A stretch of DNA of 64,000 bases from Hallella multisaccharivorax DSM 17128 (GTDB taxonomy: Bacteria > Bacteroidota > Bacteroidia > Bacteroidales > Bacteroidaceae), in the NCBI RefSeq assembly GCF_000218235.1, contig NZ_GL945017.1:808040-872039 (forward strand), read 5' to 3'. Shown piece after piece: positions 6,809 through 14,449 of this stretch. The position numbers and the translations under genes were made by a program. How positions within the stretch are numbered: the first letter of the stretch is position 1; every line of letters starts with the position of its first letter. The notes under the pieces are model-generated. The model searched no databases and was not told where the DNA came from. It worked only from the letters and a program-made list of their open reading frames with translations.

Positions 6809-8732
6809 GTATGCTCGGCATGAGTATTGTCTAACGGGTGCAAGTCCCGAGTAAGCCTTAATAGCGGGAATTACATAGCCAAAGGCAAGGGCGTCCATCG
6901 TGAGGTGGAATCTGAAAGAAGCCGGCGGCAAACATCTGACCTAACGAACAGAAACTTCATACAAGGCATATGACCGTGGGTAAGGTTGCTAAACAAATCA
7001 AAGCCCTATAGCTATTCGGAACGGTTGGTGTAAATGAAGTGGGTATAAGATGGAAAGACAATGCCCTTATCCGAGGAGGTCTCACGGACACTTCAAATAG
7101 TTTTTTTTTACGAAAGAAGTGGAGTAAAGCTTGCCGTGAGAAGTCAGCAGACGCCATAGTAGTGCAATACTCGATAACGTTGCATGAAGGGCTGAACCTA
7201 ACAATCAAGCGATAGTAATTGAAACATACCTCATGAAGGAAAGAATGCAGAAAACATTATCCCAAGTTAATGGCTGCCCCCAAAGAGATAGGTCGGAAAC
7301 CGAATGGTATGGGGGAGTGCAGACCTACATGTGGATGTGTGAAGACAACATCGTGGAAGTACCATTCGACAAGGAACACCTTTTCGAGCAAATCCTTAGC
7401 CCTTCAAATCTCAACCGAGCCTACAAGGCAGTTATGAGAAACAAAGGCTGTGGTGGTATCGACAAGATGTCGTGTGAGCAGTTGCTCCCATGGCTATTGA
7501 CCAATAAGGACTTGCTCATCCGTTCCTTGATGGACGGCTCTTACCGTCCAAACCCAGTGAAAAGGGTAGAAATACCCAAAGACAATGGCAAGATGCGCCT
7601 GTTGGGAATACCTACAGTAGTAGACCGTTTGGTGCAACAAGCCATAAACCAAGTATTGACCCCCATCTATGAGAACCAATTTTCCAAGACGAGCTACGGC
7701 TTCCGTCCGAGAAGAGGATGCCATGACGCAATACGAGGAGCGCAAAGTATAATTAATGAAGGCTACATATATGTAGTAGACCTTGACCTTGAACGCTTCT
7801 TCGATACCGTGAGCCATAGCAAACTCATAGAAATTCTCAGCCGTACGATAAAAGACGGCAGAGTGGTCAGTCTTATACACAAATATCTCCGAAGTGGTGT
7901 AATGAACAAAGGCTTGTTTGAAGCGAGCGAAGAGGGAACTCCCCAAGGAGGACCGCTAAGTCCGTTGTTGAGTAACATCATACTCAACGAATTGGACAAA
8001 GAACTTGAACGCAGAGGGCTTCCCTTTGTACGCTATGCCGATGACTCGATGATATTCTGTAAGTCCAAAAGGGCTGCAATGCGAGTGAAGGAGTCTATAA
8101 CCCGATTTATAGAAAATGTTCTATATCTCAGAGTCAACAAGGAAAAGACCGTAGTGTCGTATGTACGTGGAGTGAAATATCTGGGCTACTCCTTTTATGT
8201 GATGAAAGGCAAATGCCAACTCACTGTGCACCCAAAATCCAAAGCCAAGATGAAGTCAAGGTTGAAAGAACTGACAAGTCGCAGCAATGGATGGGGATAT
8301 GCCAAGAGAAAGCAAAAGCTGAAAGAATACATAAGAGGGTGGGTTGGCTATTATCACCTTGCCAATATGAAGCGTCTCTTGCTTGAAACAGACGAATGGT
8401 TAAGACGTAGAATACGCATGTGTATATGGAAAGCTTGGAAGAAAGTCAAGACAAAAGTGGCAAACCTCATTAGATGTGGTATTAATAAATACCAAGCATA
8501 CGAATGGGGTAATACTCGTAAGGGTTATTGGCATATAGCTAATAGTCCTATTTTAGCAACTGCAATAAGTAACAACAATCTACGTGCAGCAGGGTATGCT
8601 ACTTTAATGGGGACGTATCTCGAATGGCACCCCAAAATAGGAACCGCCGTATGCGGGACCGCATGTACGGTGGTGTGAGAGGTCGGAAAACGAAAGTAGG
8701 AAGAAAACTACTTCGTTTTCCTCCTACTCGAT
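6809..8732 (+). mobile_element. group II intron, copy 1 (intact)
   Basis: A 1,924-bp element with maturase ORF. Ends were set by comparing the copies: the shared sequence begins GTATGCTCGG at 6809 and ends CTACTCGAT at about 8732 (one base uncertain). The first 420 bases are the structured RNA of domains I-III. A domain V hairpin (about 8641-8674) and a domain VI stem with a final AY (8679-8732) close it. It is inserted just after the T run of a terminator. Copies 2 (50828-52752) and 3 (62358-end, minus) are nearly identical. I do not assign a structural class. Confidence 0.9.
7233..8678 (+). CDS. ltrA: group II intron reverse transcriptase/maturase
   Basis: A 481-residue protein that helps the intron RNA fold and splice, and copies it into DNA during homing. 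RT blocks are visible: RPNPVKRVEIPKDNGKMRLL, YGFRPRRGCHDAI, YVVDLDLERFFDTVSH, GTPQGGPLSPLLSNI and the catalytic FVRYADDSMIF. A maturase (GIIM) region follows (RIRGWVGYY-like KEYIRGWVGYYHLANMKR). No HNH endonuclease is present. The last 12 or so codons lie within RNA domain V, and the stop falls at its end. Identical in amino acids to the copy at 62412-63857. Confidence 0.95.
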   Translation: MKERMQKTLSQVNGCPQRDRSETEWYGGVQTYMWMCEDNIVEVPFDKEHLFEQILSPSNLNRAYKAVMRNKGCGGIDKMSCEQLLPWLLTNKDLLIRSLMDGSYRPNPVKRVEIPKDNGKMRLLGIPTVVDRLVQQAINQVLTPIYENQFSKTSYGFRPRRGCHDAIRGAQSIINEGYIYVVDLDLERFFDTVSHSKLIEILSRTIKDGRVVSLIHKYLRSGVMNKGLFEASEEGTPQGGPLSPLLSNIILNELDKELERRGLPFVRYADDSMIFCKSKRAAMRVKESITRFIENVLYLRVNKEKTVVSYVRGVKYLGYSFYVMKGKCQLTVHPKSKAKMKSRLKELTSRSNGWGYAKRKQKLKEYIRGWVGYYHLANMKRLLLETDEWLRRRIRMCIWKAWKKVKTKVANLIRCGINKYQAYEWGNTRKGYWHIANSPILATAISNNNLRAAGYATLMGTYLEWHPKIGTAVCGTACTVV

Positions 8733-8777
8733 TGTATATGTATTAACGGAGAATCTGCTATTGTTGCGGAATCCGTC

Positions 8778-10076
8778 TTACTTTACGGTAATAAGGAAAT
8801 AGTTTTTCTTGCCTTTCTGCAAGAGAAGATACTTACCGTCGATGAGATCCTCGGCTGTAATCACTTGGTCGAAAGCCGTGAGCTTCTCCTTGTTCAGGCT
8901 CACGCCGCCACCTTTGACGAGCTTACGCATCTCGCCCTTGGAGGGGAAGATGTCGAATCCGTCCGTGCAGAAGAGATCAATAGCCTTTCCTCCGAGCTCA
9001 GCCTTTGGCAAACCGTAGTGGGGCACGTCCTTAAAGACATCATTGAGCGTTGTTTCGTCGAGGCTTGCCAACTGGTCCTTCGTCGCTTTGCCAAAGAGAA
9101 TGTTTGACGCTGTGATGGCCATGTCGAGGGCTTCCTTTGAATGGACCATCGTTGTCACCTCTTCGGCCAGACGGCGCTGCAGTATACGGCGGCCCGGGTC
9201 TTGCTTGTGCTCTTCGGTAAGTTGCTGAATGGTAGGCTGATCAAGGTCGGTAAAGATCTTGATATAGCGTTCGGCATCATCGTCGCTGACGTTGAGCCAG
9301 AACTGATAGAATGCGTACGGTGTAGTGCGGTTGGGGTCAAGCCAGACGTTTCCACTCTCAGTCTTGCCGAATTTCTTGCCGTCAGCCTTTGTGATAAGGG
9401 GGCAAGTGAGGCAGAATGCCTCCGCGTCATTGCCTAATGTACGGCGGATGAGCTCTGTGCCGGTAGTCATATTGCCCCACTGATCATTGCCTCCGAGCTG
9501 CAGGCGCACGCCGTGGTGCTGGTAGAGATAAAGGAAATCGTAGCCTTGCAACAGTTGATAGGTGAACTCTGTGAACGACAATCCATCACGGGCCGTACCG
9601 TTGAGGCGCTGCTGCACACTGTCTTTTGCCATCATATAGTTCACAGTGATGTGCTTGCCAATATCGCGAACGAAGTCGAGAAACTTGTAATTCTTCATCC
9701 AATCGTAGTTGTTGACAAGCTCAGCTTTGTTGGGTTCATTGCCGTCAAAGTTGAGGAATTTAGACACTTGATTCTTGATGGCCTCCTGATTGTGGTAGAG
9801 TGTGTCGCTGTCAAGCAAGTTACGCTCCTGGCTTTTCCCTGAGGGATCACCAATCATACCTGTTGCACCGCCTACGAGAAGGTATGGCTTGTGGCCGCAG
9901 CTCTGCAGGTGACGGAGCATCATGATGCCGCAGAGGTGACCGATATGAAGTGAATCGGCAGTAGGATCAGTGCCGAGATAGGCTGAGACGAGGTGGGACT
10001 GCAGATACTCTTCCGTCCCCGGCATCATCTGTGCGAGCATGCCGCGCCATTTCAGTTCTTCAACAAAGTTTTTCAT
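8778..10076 (-). CDS. tyrS: tyrosyl-tRNA synthetase
   Basis: Charges tRNA-Tyr with tyrosine. Class I signatures are HIGH at residues 44-47 and KFGKT at 235-239, with the tyrosine-binding [11 protein letters not shown] segment between them. A C-terminal S4-like RNA-binding domain runs from about residue 355 ([15 protein letters not shown]). The length of 432 is normal. It is last in a minus-strand row metK-DUF4271-hemD-rnpA-yidD-tyrS. Intron copy 1 ends 45 bp beyond its stop codon, in the convergent orientation. Confidence 0.97.
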   Translation of the reverse strand: MKNFVEELKWRGMLAQMMPGTEEYLQSHLVSAYLGTDPTADSLHIGHLCGIMMLRHLQSCGHKPYLLVGGATGMIGDPSGKSQERNLLDSDTLYHNQEAIKNQVSKFLNFDGNEPNKAELVNNYDWMKNYKFLDFVRDIGKHITVNYMMAKDSVQQRLNGTARDGLSFTEFTYQLLQGYDFLYLYQHHGVRLQLGGNDQWGNMTTGTELIRRTLGNDAEAFCLTCPLITKADGKKFGKTESGNVWLDPNRTTPYAFYQFWLNVSDDDAERYIKIFTDLDQPTIQQLTEEHKQDPGRRILQRRLAEEVTTMVHSKEALDMAITASNILFGKATKDQLASLDETTLNDVFKDVPHYGLPKAELGGKAIDLFCTDGFDIFPSKGEMRKLVKGGGVSLNKEKLTAFDQVITAEDLIDGKYLLLQKGKKNYFLITVK

Positions 10077-10166
10077 GAATGATGTTATTTCTTTAATGTC
10101 TCTCTCTTGCTGACGGGCGAGACCGTTGGATTAATCTATGTATATAGGTGTTTCAGGGATTGTTGC

Positions 10167-10418
10167 TTATGGCACTGGGTCATATCCACTGCCTCCCCAC
10201 GGGTTGCATCTCAGTATTCGCCATATCGCCAAAGCTAAGCCTTTGATGGGCCCGTGCTTGAGGATGGCTTGGCGTGCGTACTCCGAACAGGTGGGGGTGA
10301 AGCGGCAGGAGGGTGGCGTGTAGGGCGTGATGAATTTCTGATAAAAAATGATGGGCAACACGAGCAACCACGACAGGGCATGCGTAACAGCTTCTATGAT
10401 GCGCTTAATCATTTTCAT
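10167..10418 (-). CDS. yidD: membrane protein insertion efficiency factor YidD
   Basis: An 83-residue protein with an amphipathic/hydrophobic N-terminus and the family signature [23 protein letters not shown], followed by [13 protein letters not shown]. It assists YidC-dependent membrane insertion at the inner membrane. It overlaps the end of rnpA by 14 bp, the usual neighbour of yidD, which supports translational coupling. Confidence 0.95.
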   Translation of the reverse strand: MKMIKRIIEAVTHALSWLLVLPIIFYQKFITPYTPPSCRFTPTCSEYARQAILKHGPIKGLALAIWRILRCNPWGGSGYDPVP

Positions 10419-10782
10419 GAAGTTTCTCCTCCACTCTTTTTAGCAGGCTCACCATGCATTGTGTCACCTCATTAGAGCTCCACAGCTTGCTGTCGAGCCA
10501 GATAAAGGCGAGTGCTAAGGGCTTGCTGCTGATGAGCCCCTTGTTCAGTCGGTAGGCTTCTCTTACCTGTCGCTTGATTCGGTTGCGCTTGTTGGCACGG
10601 TGCAGACAGCGTTTAGGCACGGACACGAGCATTTGGTTGTCATCGCTCCCCTCCATAGGCATATAGACCAGACGGAGCGGAAATACGGTCATGCTTCTGC
10701 TCTTGCCGCCACCAAAGAGACTATCGATGAGCTTCTTGTGGTGGATCCGCTCTGTCTTGGGTAAGGTGTTGCCCGTGCTCAT
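10405..10782 (-). CDS. rnpA: ribonuclease P protein component
   Basis: A 125-residue basic protein that binds the RNase P RNA and helps mature tRNA 5' ends. The family signature is [17 protein letters not shown] (residues about 65-80), preceded by the conserved [10 protein letters not shown] segment. The gene overlaps yidD at its 3' end and follows hemD by 12 bp. In this phylum rnpA is often here rather than beside rpmH; rpmH is 17 kb away in this window. Confidence 0.95.
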   Translation of the reverse strand: MSTGNTLPKTERIHHKKLIDSLFGGGKSRSMTVFPLRLVYMPMEGSDDNQMLVSVPKRCLHRANKRNRIKRQVREAYRLNKGLISSKPLALAFIWLDSKLWSSNEVTQCMVSLLKRVEEKLHEND

Positions 10783-10794
10783 GTGTTGCCAACC

Positions 10795-11553
10795 TTAGGT
10801 TTGCTTGCCGTTTTCTGTCTCAAGATAATCTCTCAGCGCATTGATCATTGAAGGATATTCGGGCGTTCCTGCCATAAGGTCCACATTTAGATGTGCGTCT
10901 TTGACGGCTTTAGCTGTAGCAGGACCGAAGACACCAATCTTCACTTGGCCTTCCTTCATGTCGGGGAAGGCTTCGGTGAGATACTTCACGCCGGTGGGGG
11001 TAGAGAAGATTAGCATGTCGTAGTCGAAGTGCTGGATCTCGTCTTCAGTAAAGGAATCGGAGAGCGTACGATACATCACGCACTCGGTGAACTGCAGGTT
11101 CTTAGCCGCGAGCATCTTGGAGATGTCGTCATTGTGGACGCTGCTCAGGGGCACAAGGTATTTCTCGTTCTTGTGCTTCACCATCTGTGGGATCAGGTCG
11201 TCGATGTGGCCGGTCGTTCCGAAAAACACTTTCCGCTTGCGATACTGCACGTATTTCTGGATGTAAAGAGAGATGGTCTCCGTGACGCAGAAGTATTTCA
11301 TGTCCTCGGGTATGGTGAGTCGCAGCTCTTTTGCCAGTTGAAAGAAAAAATCTATGGCATGTCGAGATGTGAAAACAACAGCAGTATGCGAGAGAATGCT
11401 GACTTTCTGCTGGCGAAACTCTTTGCCTGTGAGCCCTTCCACCTTTATGAATGGCCTGAAGATCAGCTCCACTCCGTATTCTTTCTCCAATGTGAAGTAG
11501 GGAGAGTTCTCGCTTGACGGCTTTGGCTGGGATATCAGAATCTTCTTTATCAT
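10795..11553 (-). CDS. hemD: uroporphyrinogen-III synthase family protein
   Basis: A 252-residue protein with the two-lobed HemD pattern: ILISQPKP at the N-terminus, VVFTSRHAIDFFF, a central hinge, DMLIFSTPTGVKYLTEAFP, and GVFGPATAKAVKDAHL near the end. HemD closes hydroxymethylbilane to uroporphyrinogen III in haem and corrin synthesis. Sequence conservation in this family is low, and in Bacteroidota this form sits with DUF4271 and rnpA as here. Many Prevotella lack a complete haem pathway, so the physiological role is uncertain. Confidence 0.8.
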   Translation of the reverse strand: MIKKILISQPKPSSENSPYFTLEKEYGVELIFRPFIKVEGLTGKEFRQQKVSILSHTAVVFTSRHAIDFFFQLAKELRLTIPEDMKYFCVTETISLYIQKYVQYRKRKVFFGTTGHIDDLIPQMVKHKNEKYLVPLSSVHNDDISKMLAAKNLQFTECVMYRTLSDSFTEDEIQHFDYDMLIFSTPTGVKYLTEAFPDMKEGQVKIGVFGPATAKAVKDAHLNVDLMAGTPEYPSMINALRDYLETENGKQT

Positions 11554-11590
11554 CTTGCTTTGAATGCTAAATAATGTACTAATTATTGTC

Positions 11591-12619
11591 CTAAAAAATT
11601 GTTGTCAAATAACTGCCTGTCATCATCAAGACACCCCATAGGATGCCCAATGGCATTACTTCAAGAGCACAAAAGTATAAAAAACTTTGCAGAATGGCAG
11701 TATTATGTTTGAAAAAGATGGTATAGATCTTATAAAAAGCCAGTAACTTGGCAATAAGAATAACGGAAAGAGTGTAAATGGATGCACTGCTGACACTTAG
11801 GTGGAAGTAGGCCAACAGCAGTACAATGGGGAAGAGAAGGATGCCTTCTGCGGCTATGATGAAGAGGAAAGCCTTCATCCATTGTATATTTTTTTTCTTA
11901 TCAAAAAAGACCCAGTCCACGATGCTGTAAAGCAGAAACTTGACCAAAAGATAGGCGGCAAAGATACCCGTAAAGAGGCCGAGTGCCTGATAATGGACAA
12001 TGGACAGGGACTCCTGGGCCATGCTACGCGACGAGATGAAGAGTATTAACGCAAGTACCAGACAAGTTTGTGCCACAAGGAAGAATTGAAACCGCATCTC
12101 GTTGCTGGTCTCCGTAATGACAGTGGTGCCTTCGCGGGGGGGGCGGAAGAAGCTCTTAAGCTGTCGCTCAAGGAAGTGCCTGGCCTGGGCGATGGCAATG
12201 GAGGCAATGATAAAGCAGAAGAGCAGCACAGAGGTTATGATGGAGTCGCCAGCGATGGTGTATGGCACCGGATCTCCTGCCACCCCGCGTCGATAGACGG
12301 CATACTCGGGGCGGTAGATAGAATCAGGCTGTACGAGCGAATGGGTGTGGTAGAGAGGCTTGGTGAAGTTGCCGGTGATTTTCGGGTCGGCCTTCGTTGT
12401 GGGCGTACGCATGGGGTTGGGCATGTGCAGCCAGTCTTTCTCTACAAACTTGAAGTTCGCCCTTATCGCCGAGTCCTGTTGCCATGGCGTGGCTGTCTTA
12501 GGCAGCCACGAGAGGATTTGCGCAGGCGAATGCCATCCGCTGTGCGGCGTCTGAGCCGCATGTTGATGTGCGGCTTCAGTCGCTGTTGATACTTGTGCTG
12601 AATCTTGCTCAGAAATCAT
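11591..12619 (-). CDS. DUF4271 integral membrane protein
   Basis: A 342-residue protein. The first 130 or so residues are hydrophilic, with no signal peptide. After that come about six or seven membrane segments, among them SVLLFCFIIASIAIA, FFLVAQTCLVLALILFI, ALGLFTGIFAAYLLVKFLL, AFLFIIAAEGILLFPIVLLL and the C-terminal VMPLGILWGVLMM. This fits the Bacteroidota family DUF4271, which is usually found between metK/hemD and rnpA. No function is known. It is spaced 34 bp from metK and 37 bp from hemD in one apparent operon. Confidence 0.75.
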   Translation of the reverse strand: MISEQDSAQVSTATEAAHQHAAQTPHSGWHSPAQILSWLPKTATPWQQDSAIRANFKFVEKDWLHMPNPMRTPTTKADPKITGNFTKPLYHTHSLVQPDSIYRPEYAVYRRGVAGDPVPYTIAGDSIITSVLLFCFIIASIAIAQARHFLERQLKSFFRPPREGTTVITETSNEMRFQFFLVAQTCLVLALILFISSRSMAQESLSIVHYQALGLFTGIFAAYLLVKFLLYSIVDWVFFDKKKNIQWMKAFLFIIAAEGILLFPIVLLLAYFHLSVSSASIYTLSVILIAKLLAFYKIYTIFFKHNTAILQSFLYFCALEVMPLGILWGVLMMTGSYLTTIF

Positions 12620-12653
12620 TTTATCCTTTCAGTGATAAGGCCAGCGGAATATC

Positions 12654-13943
12654 TTAGAGTCCGAAGGCCTTTCTTATCCTGTCCACTTGGTCGAGCTTCT
12701 CCCACGTGAAGAGCTCCACTTTCATGGTCTTTGTCTGATGATAGTGGGAGGTGAAGGTCTTCTCCACCACTTCGTTTTTTCGGCCCATGTGTCCGTAGGC
12801 CGCCGTCTCTAAGTACATGGGTTGCCGGAGGTTCAGTGTGCGCTCAATGGCATGTGGCCGCAGATCGAACAGCTCTTTCACCTTTTGGGCTATCTCACCG
12901 TCGCTCATGTTGACATGGCTCTTGCCGTAGGTGTCCACGTAGACGCTGACGGGCTCAGCCACGCCGATGGCATAAGCGAGCTGTACAAGCATTTCGTCGG
13001 CTACGCCGGCCGCCACCATGTTCTTGGCGATATAGCGGGCAGCGTAGGCTGCGGAGCGGTCCACCTTTGAGGGATCCTTACCCGAGAAAGCTCCACCACC
13101 GTGTGCACCCTTGCCGCCGTAGGTGTCGACGATGATCTTGCGGCCGGTGAGCCCGGTGTCGCCATGAGGGCCTCCGATGACAAACTTGCCTGTAGGATTG
13201 ACGTAGTACTTGATGTCGTCGTTGAAAAGCGTCAGTACTTTCTCTCCGAGTTGTGCCTTGACGCGGGGGATGAGAATGCTTTTCACGTCGTCGTAGATCT
13301 GCCGGAGCATTGCCTCGTCGGCTCTCTGCTGAGCTTTGAAGGTATGGTCAGCGGGCTTGATAAAATCGTCGTGCTGGGTGGATACCACGATGGTGTCGAT
13401 GCGCTGTGGCACACCGGCGTCGCTGTATTCAATGGTCACCTGGCTCTTGGCGTCGGGGCGGAGGTAAGTCATCAGCCGGCCTTCCTTGCGGATATCGGCC
13501 AATGTGCGCATGATGAGGTGTGCCAAGTCAAGCGTAGCAGGCATGTAGTTCTCGGTCTCATTGACCGCATAGCCGAACATCATGCCCTGGTCTCCAGCAC
13601 CCTGGGCATCCTCTTCCTGTCGCGAAACGCCGCGATTGATGTCGTCGCTCTGCTCGTGAATGGCCGTGAGTATGCCGCAGGAATTGCCGTCAAACTGGTA
13701 GTCTGACTTGGTATAGCCTATTTTGTTGATGGTCTTTCGGGCAATGGTCTGCAGGTCAATGTACTCTGTAGAGCGCACCTCGCCCATGATGATGACCTGT
13801 CCGGTGGTGTTGAAGGTCTCGATGGCGCAATGGGCTTGTGGGTCATAAGCAAGAAACTGGTCAAGCAGTGCGTCACTGATTTGGTCGGCAACCTTGTCGG
13901 GATGCCCTTCGGAAACAGATTCTGAAGAAAATAAATAACTCAT
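12654..13943 (-). CDS. metK: S-adenosylmethionine synthetase
   Basis: Makes S-adenosylmethionine from ATP and methionine in the cytosol. Hallmarks are [15 protein letters not shown] at the N-terminus, [12 protein letters not shown] in the middle and [16 protein letters not shown] in the nucleotide-binding loop. The start at 13943 gives the standard 429-residue protein beginning [10 protein letters not shown]. The frame is open for 20 more codons, but that part belongs to the leader. It is the first gene of the row running to tyrS. A promoter box and a SAM-II-like pseudoknot lie upstream. Confidence 0.97.
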   Translation of the reverse strand: MSYLFSSESVSEGHPDKVADQISDALLDQFLAYDPQAHCAIETFNTTGQVIIMGEVRSTEYIDLQTIARKTINKIGYTKSDYQFDGNSCGILTAIHEQSDDINRGVSRQEEDAQGAGDQGMMFGYAVNETENYMPATLDLAHLIMRTLADIRKEGRLMTYLRPDAKSQVTIEYSDAGVPQRIDTIVVSTQHDDFIKPADHTFKAQQRADEAMLRQIYDDVKSILIPRVKAQLGEKVLTLFNDDIKYYVNPTGKFVIGGPHGDTGLTGRKIIVDTYGGKGAHGGGAFSGKDPSKVDRSAAYAARYIAKNMVAAGVADEMLVQLAYAIGVAEPVSVYVDTYGKSHVNMSDGEIAQKVKELFDLRPHAIERTLNLRQPMYLETAAYGHMGRKNEVVEKTFTSHYHQTKTMKVELFTWEKLDQVDRIRKAFGL

Positions 13944-14011
13944 AATTGCATTACTTTCTTTACGTGGAAACGAACGCAAGTAACCGTGAAATTTGAGGGA
14001 CATTTCGCAGT

Positions 14012-14056
14012 TTTAGCATTTTTTTGTGTGGTTGCAAGCAGCCAAATTCTTCCACA
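14012..14056 (-). ncRNA. candidate SAM-II-like riboswitch in the metK leader
   Basis: On the minus strand the leader can form an H-type pseudoknot. P1 is TGTGG (14052-14056) with CCACA (14027-14031). P2 is TTTGGC (14041-14046) with GCTAAA (14012-14017), six pairs including one G-U. The CTTGCA before the P1 3' strand, the A-rich connector and the GCTAAA all recall the SAM-II (SAM_alpha) class. The position between a -7 box and metK supports feedback by SAM. The match was judged by eye from memory of the consensus. Confidence 0.45.
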
Positions 14057-14085
14057 ATTGGTAAACATGTTGTATATAATCGTTG

Positions 14086-14093
14086 CAAAGTTA
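14086..14093 (-). promoter_or_regulatory. metK: -7 box of metK
   Basis: TAACTTTG on the minus strand, about 140 bases before the metK start. It leaves room for the structured leader at 14012-14056. Confidence 0.55.
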
Positions 14094-14191
14094 CGACTAT
14101 TCTATGGAATGGCAAAGAGTTTATGGGAAATTAATGGTGGTGCCCATCTAAACAAGGGTTGCTGAAGCCTCGATTGTATAGCGTGCAAATC

Positions 14192-14287
14192 GCGTCGCCT
14201 TTACGGCGTAAAGGCAACGCGATTACGGTGTAAAGGCAATGCGATTACAGTGTAAAGGCAACGCGATTACGGTGTAAAGGCAACGCC
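14192..14287. repeat. 22-bp dyad-chain array A2
   Basis: Four dyads of the form TTACnnnGTAA start at 14201, 14223, 14245 and 14267, a strict 22-bp period. The spacing elements read GGCAACGCG or GGCAATGCG. The array lies in the 500-bp gap between the terminator of the M16 peptidase gene and the promoter of metK. The gap also contains about 95 bases (14288-14382) in which I see nothing. Confidence 0.9.
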
Positions 14288-14382
14288 GTGAAAATAAAAT
14301 TTGCAAGCTATTGCTATTCAGTGATTTATGAAAATGATAAAAATGCGAATGTCTGTGAGCAGACCATGTCTCAATCAACAAT

Positions 14383-14414
14383 AAAAGCGGCTCATCCCAA
14401 CAGAGACGAGCCGC
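14383..14414 (-). terminator. terminator of the M16 peptidase gene
   Basis: On the minus strand a GCGGCTC/GAGCCGC stem (14387-14414) with a 14-base loop is followed by TTTTATTG. Confidence 0.75.
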
Positions 14415-14449
14415 TGATATAAGAATGTGAAATTAAATGCTATCCCGAC

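Noticed and set aside
12068-12589. Open frames opposite the DUF4271 and metK genes
   Set aside because: They have no start context or domain and run antisense to real genes.
13944-14003. N-terminal extension of MetK by 20 codons
   Set aside because: The codons fall in the leader between the pseudoknot and the conserved start [10 protein letters not shown], and MetK proteins do not have this extension.
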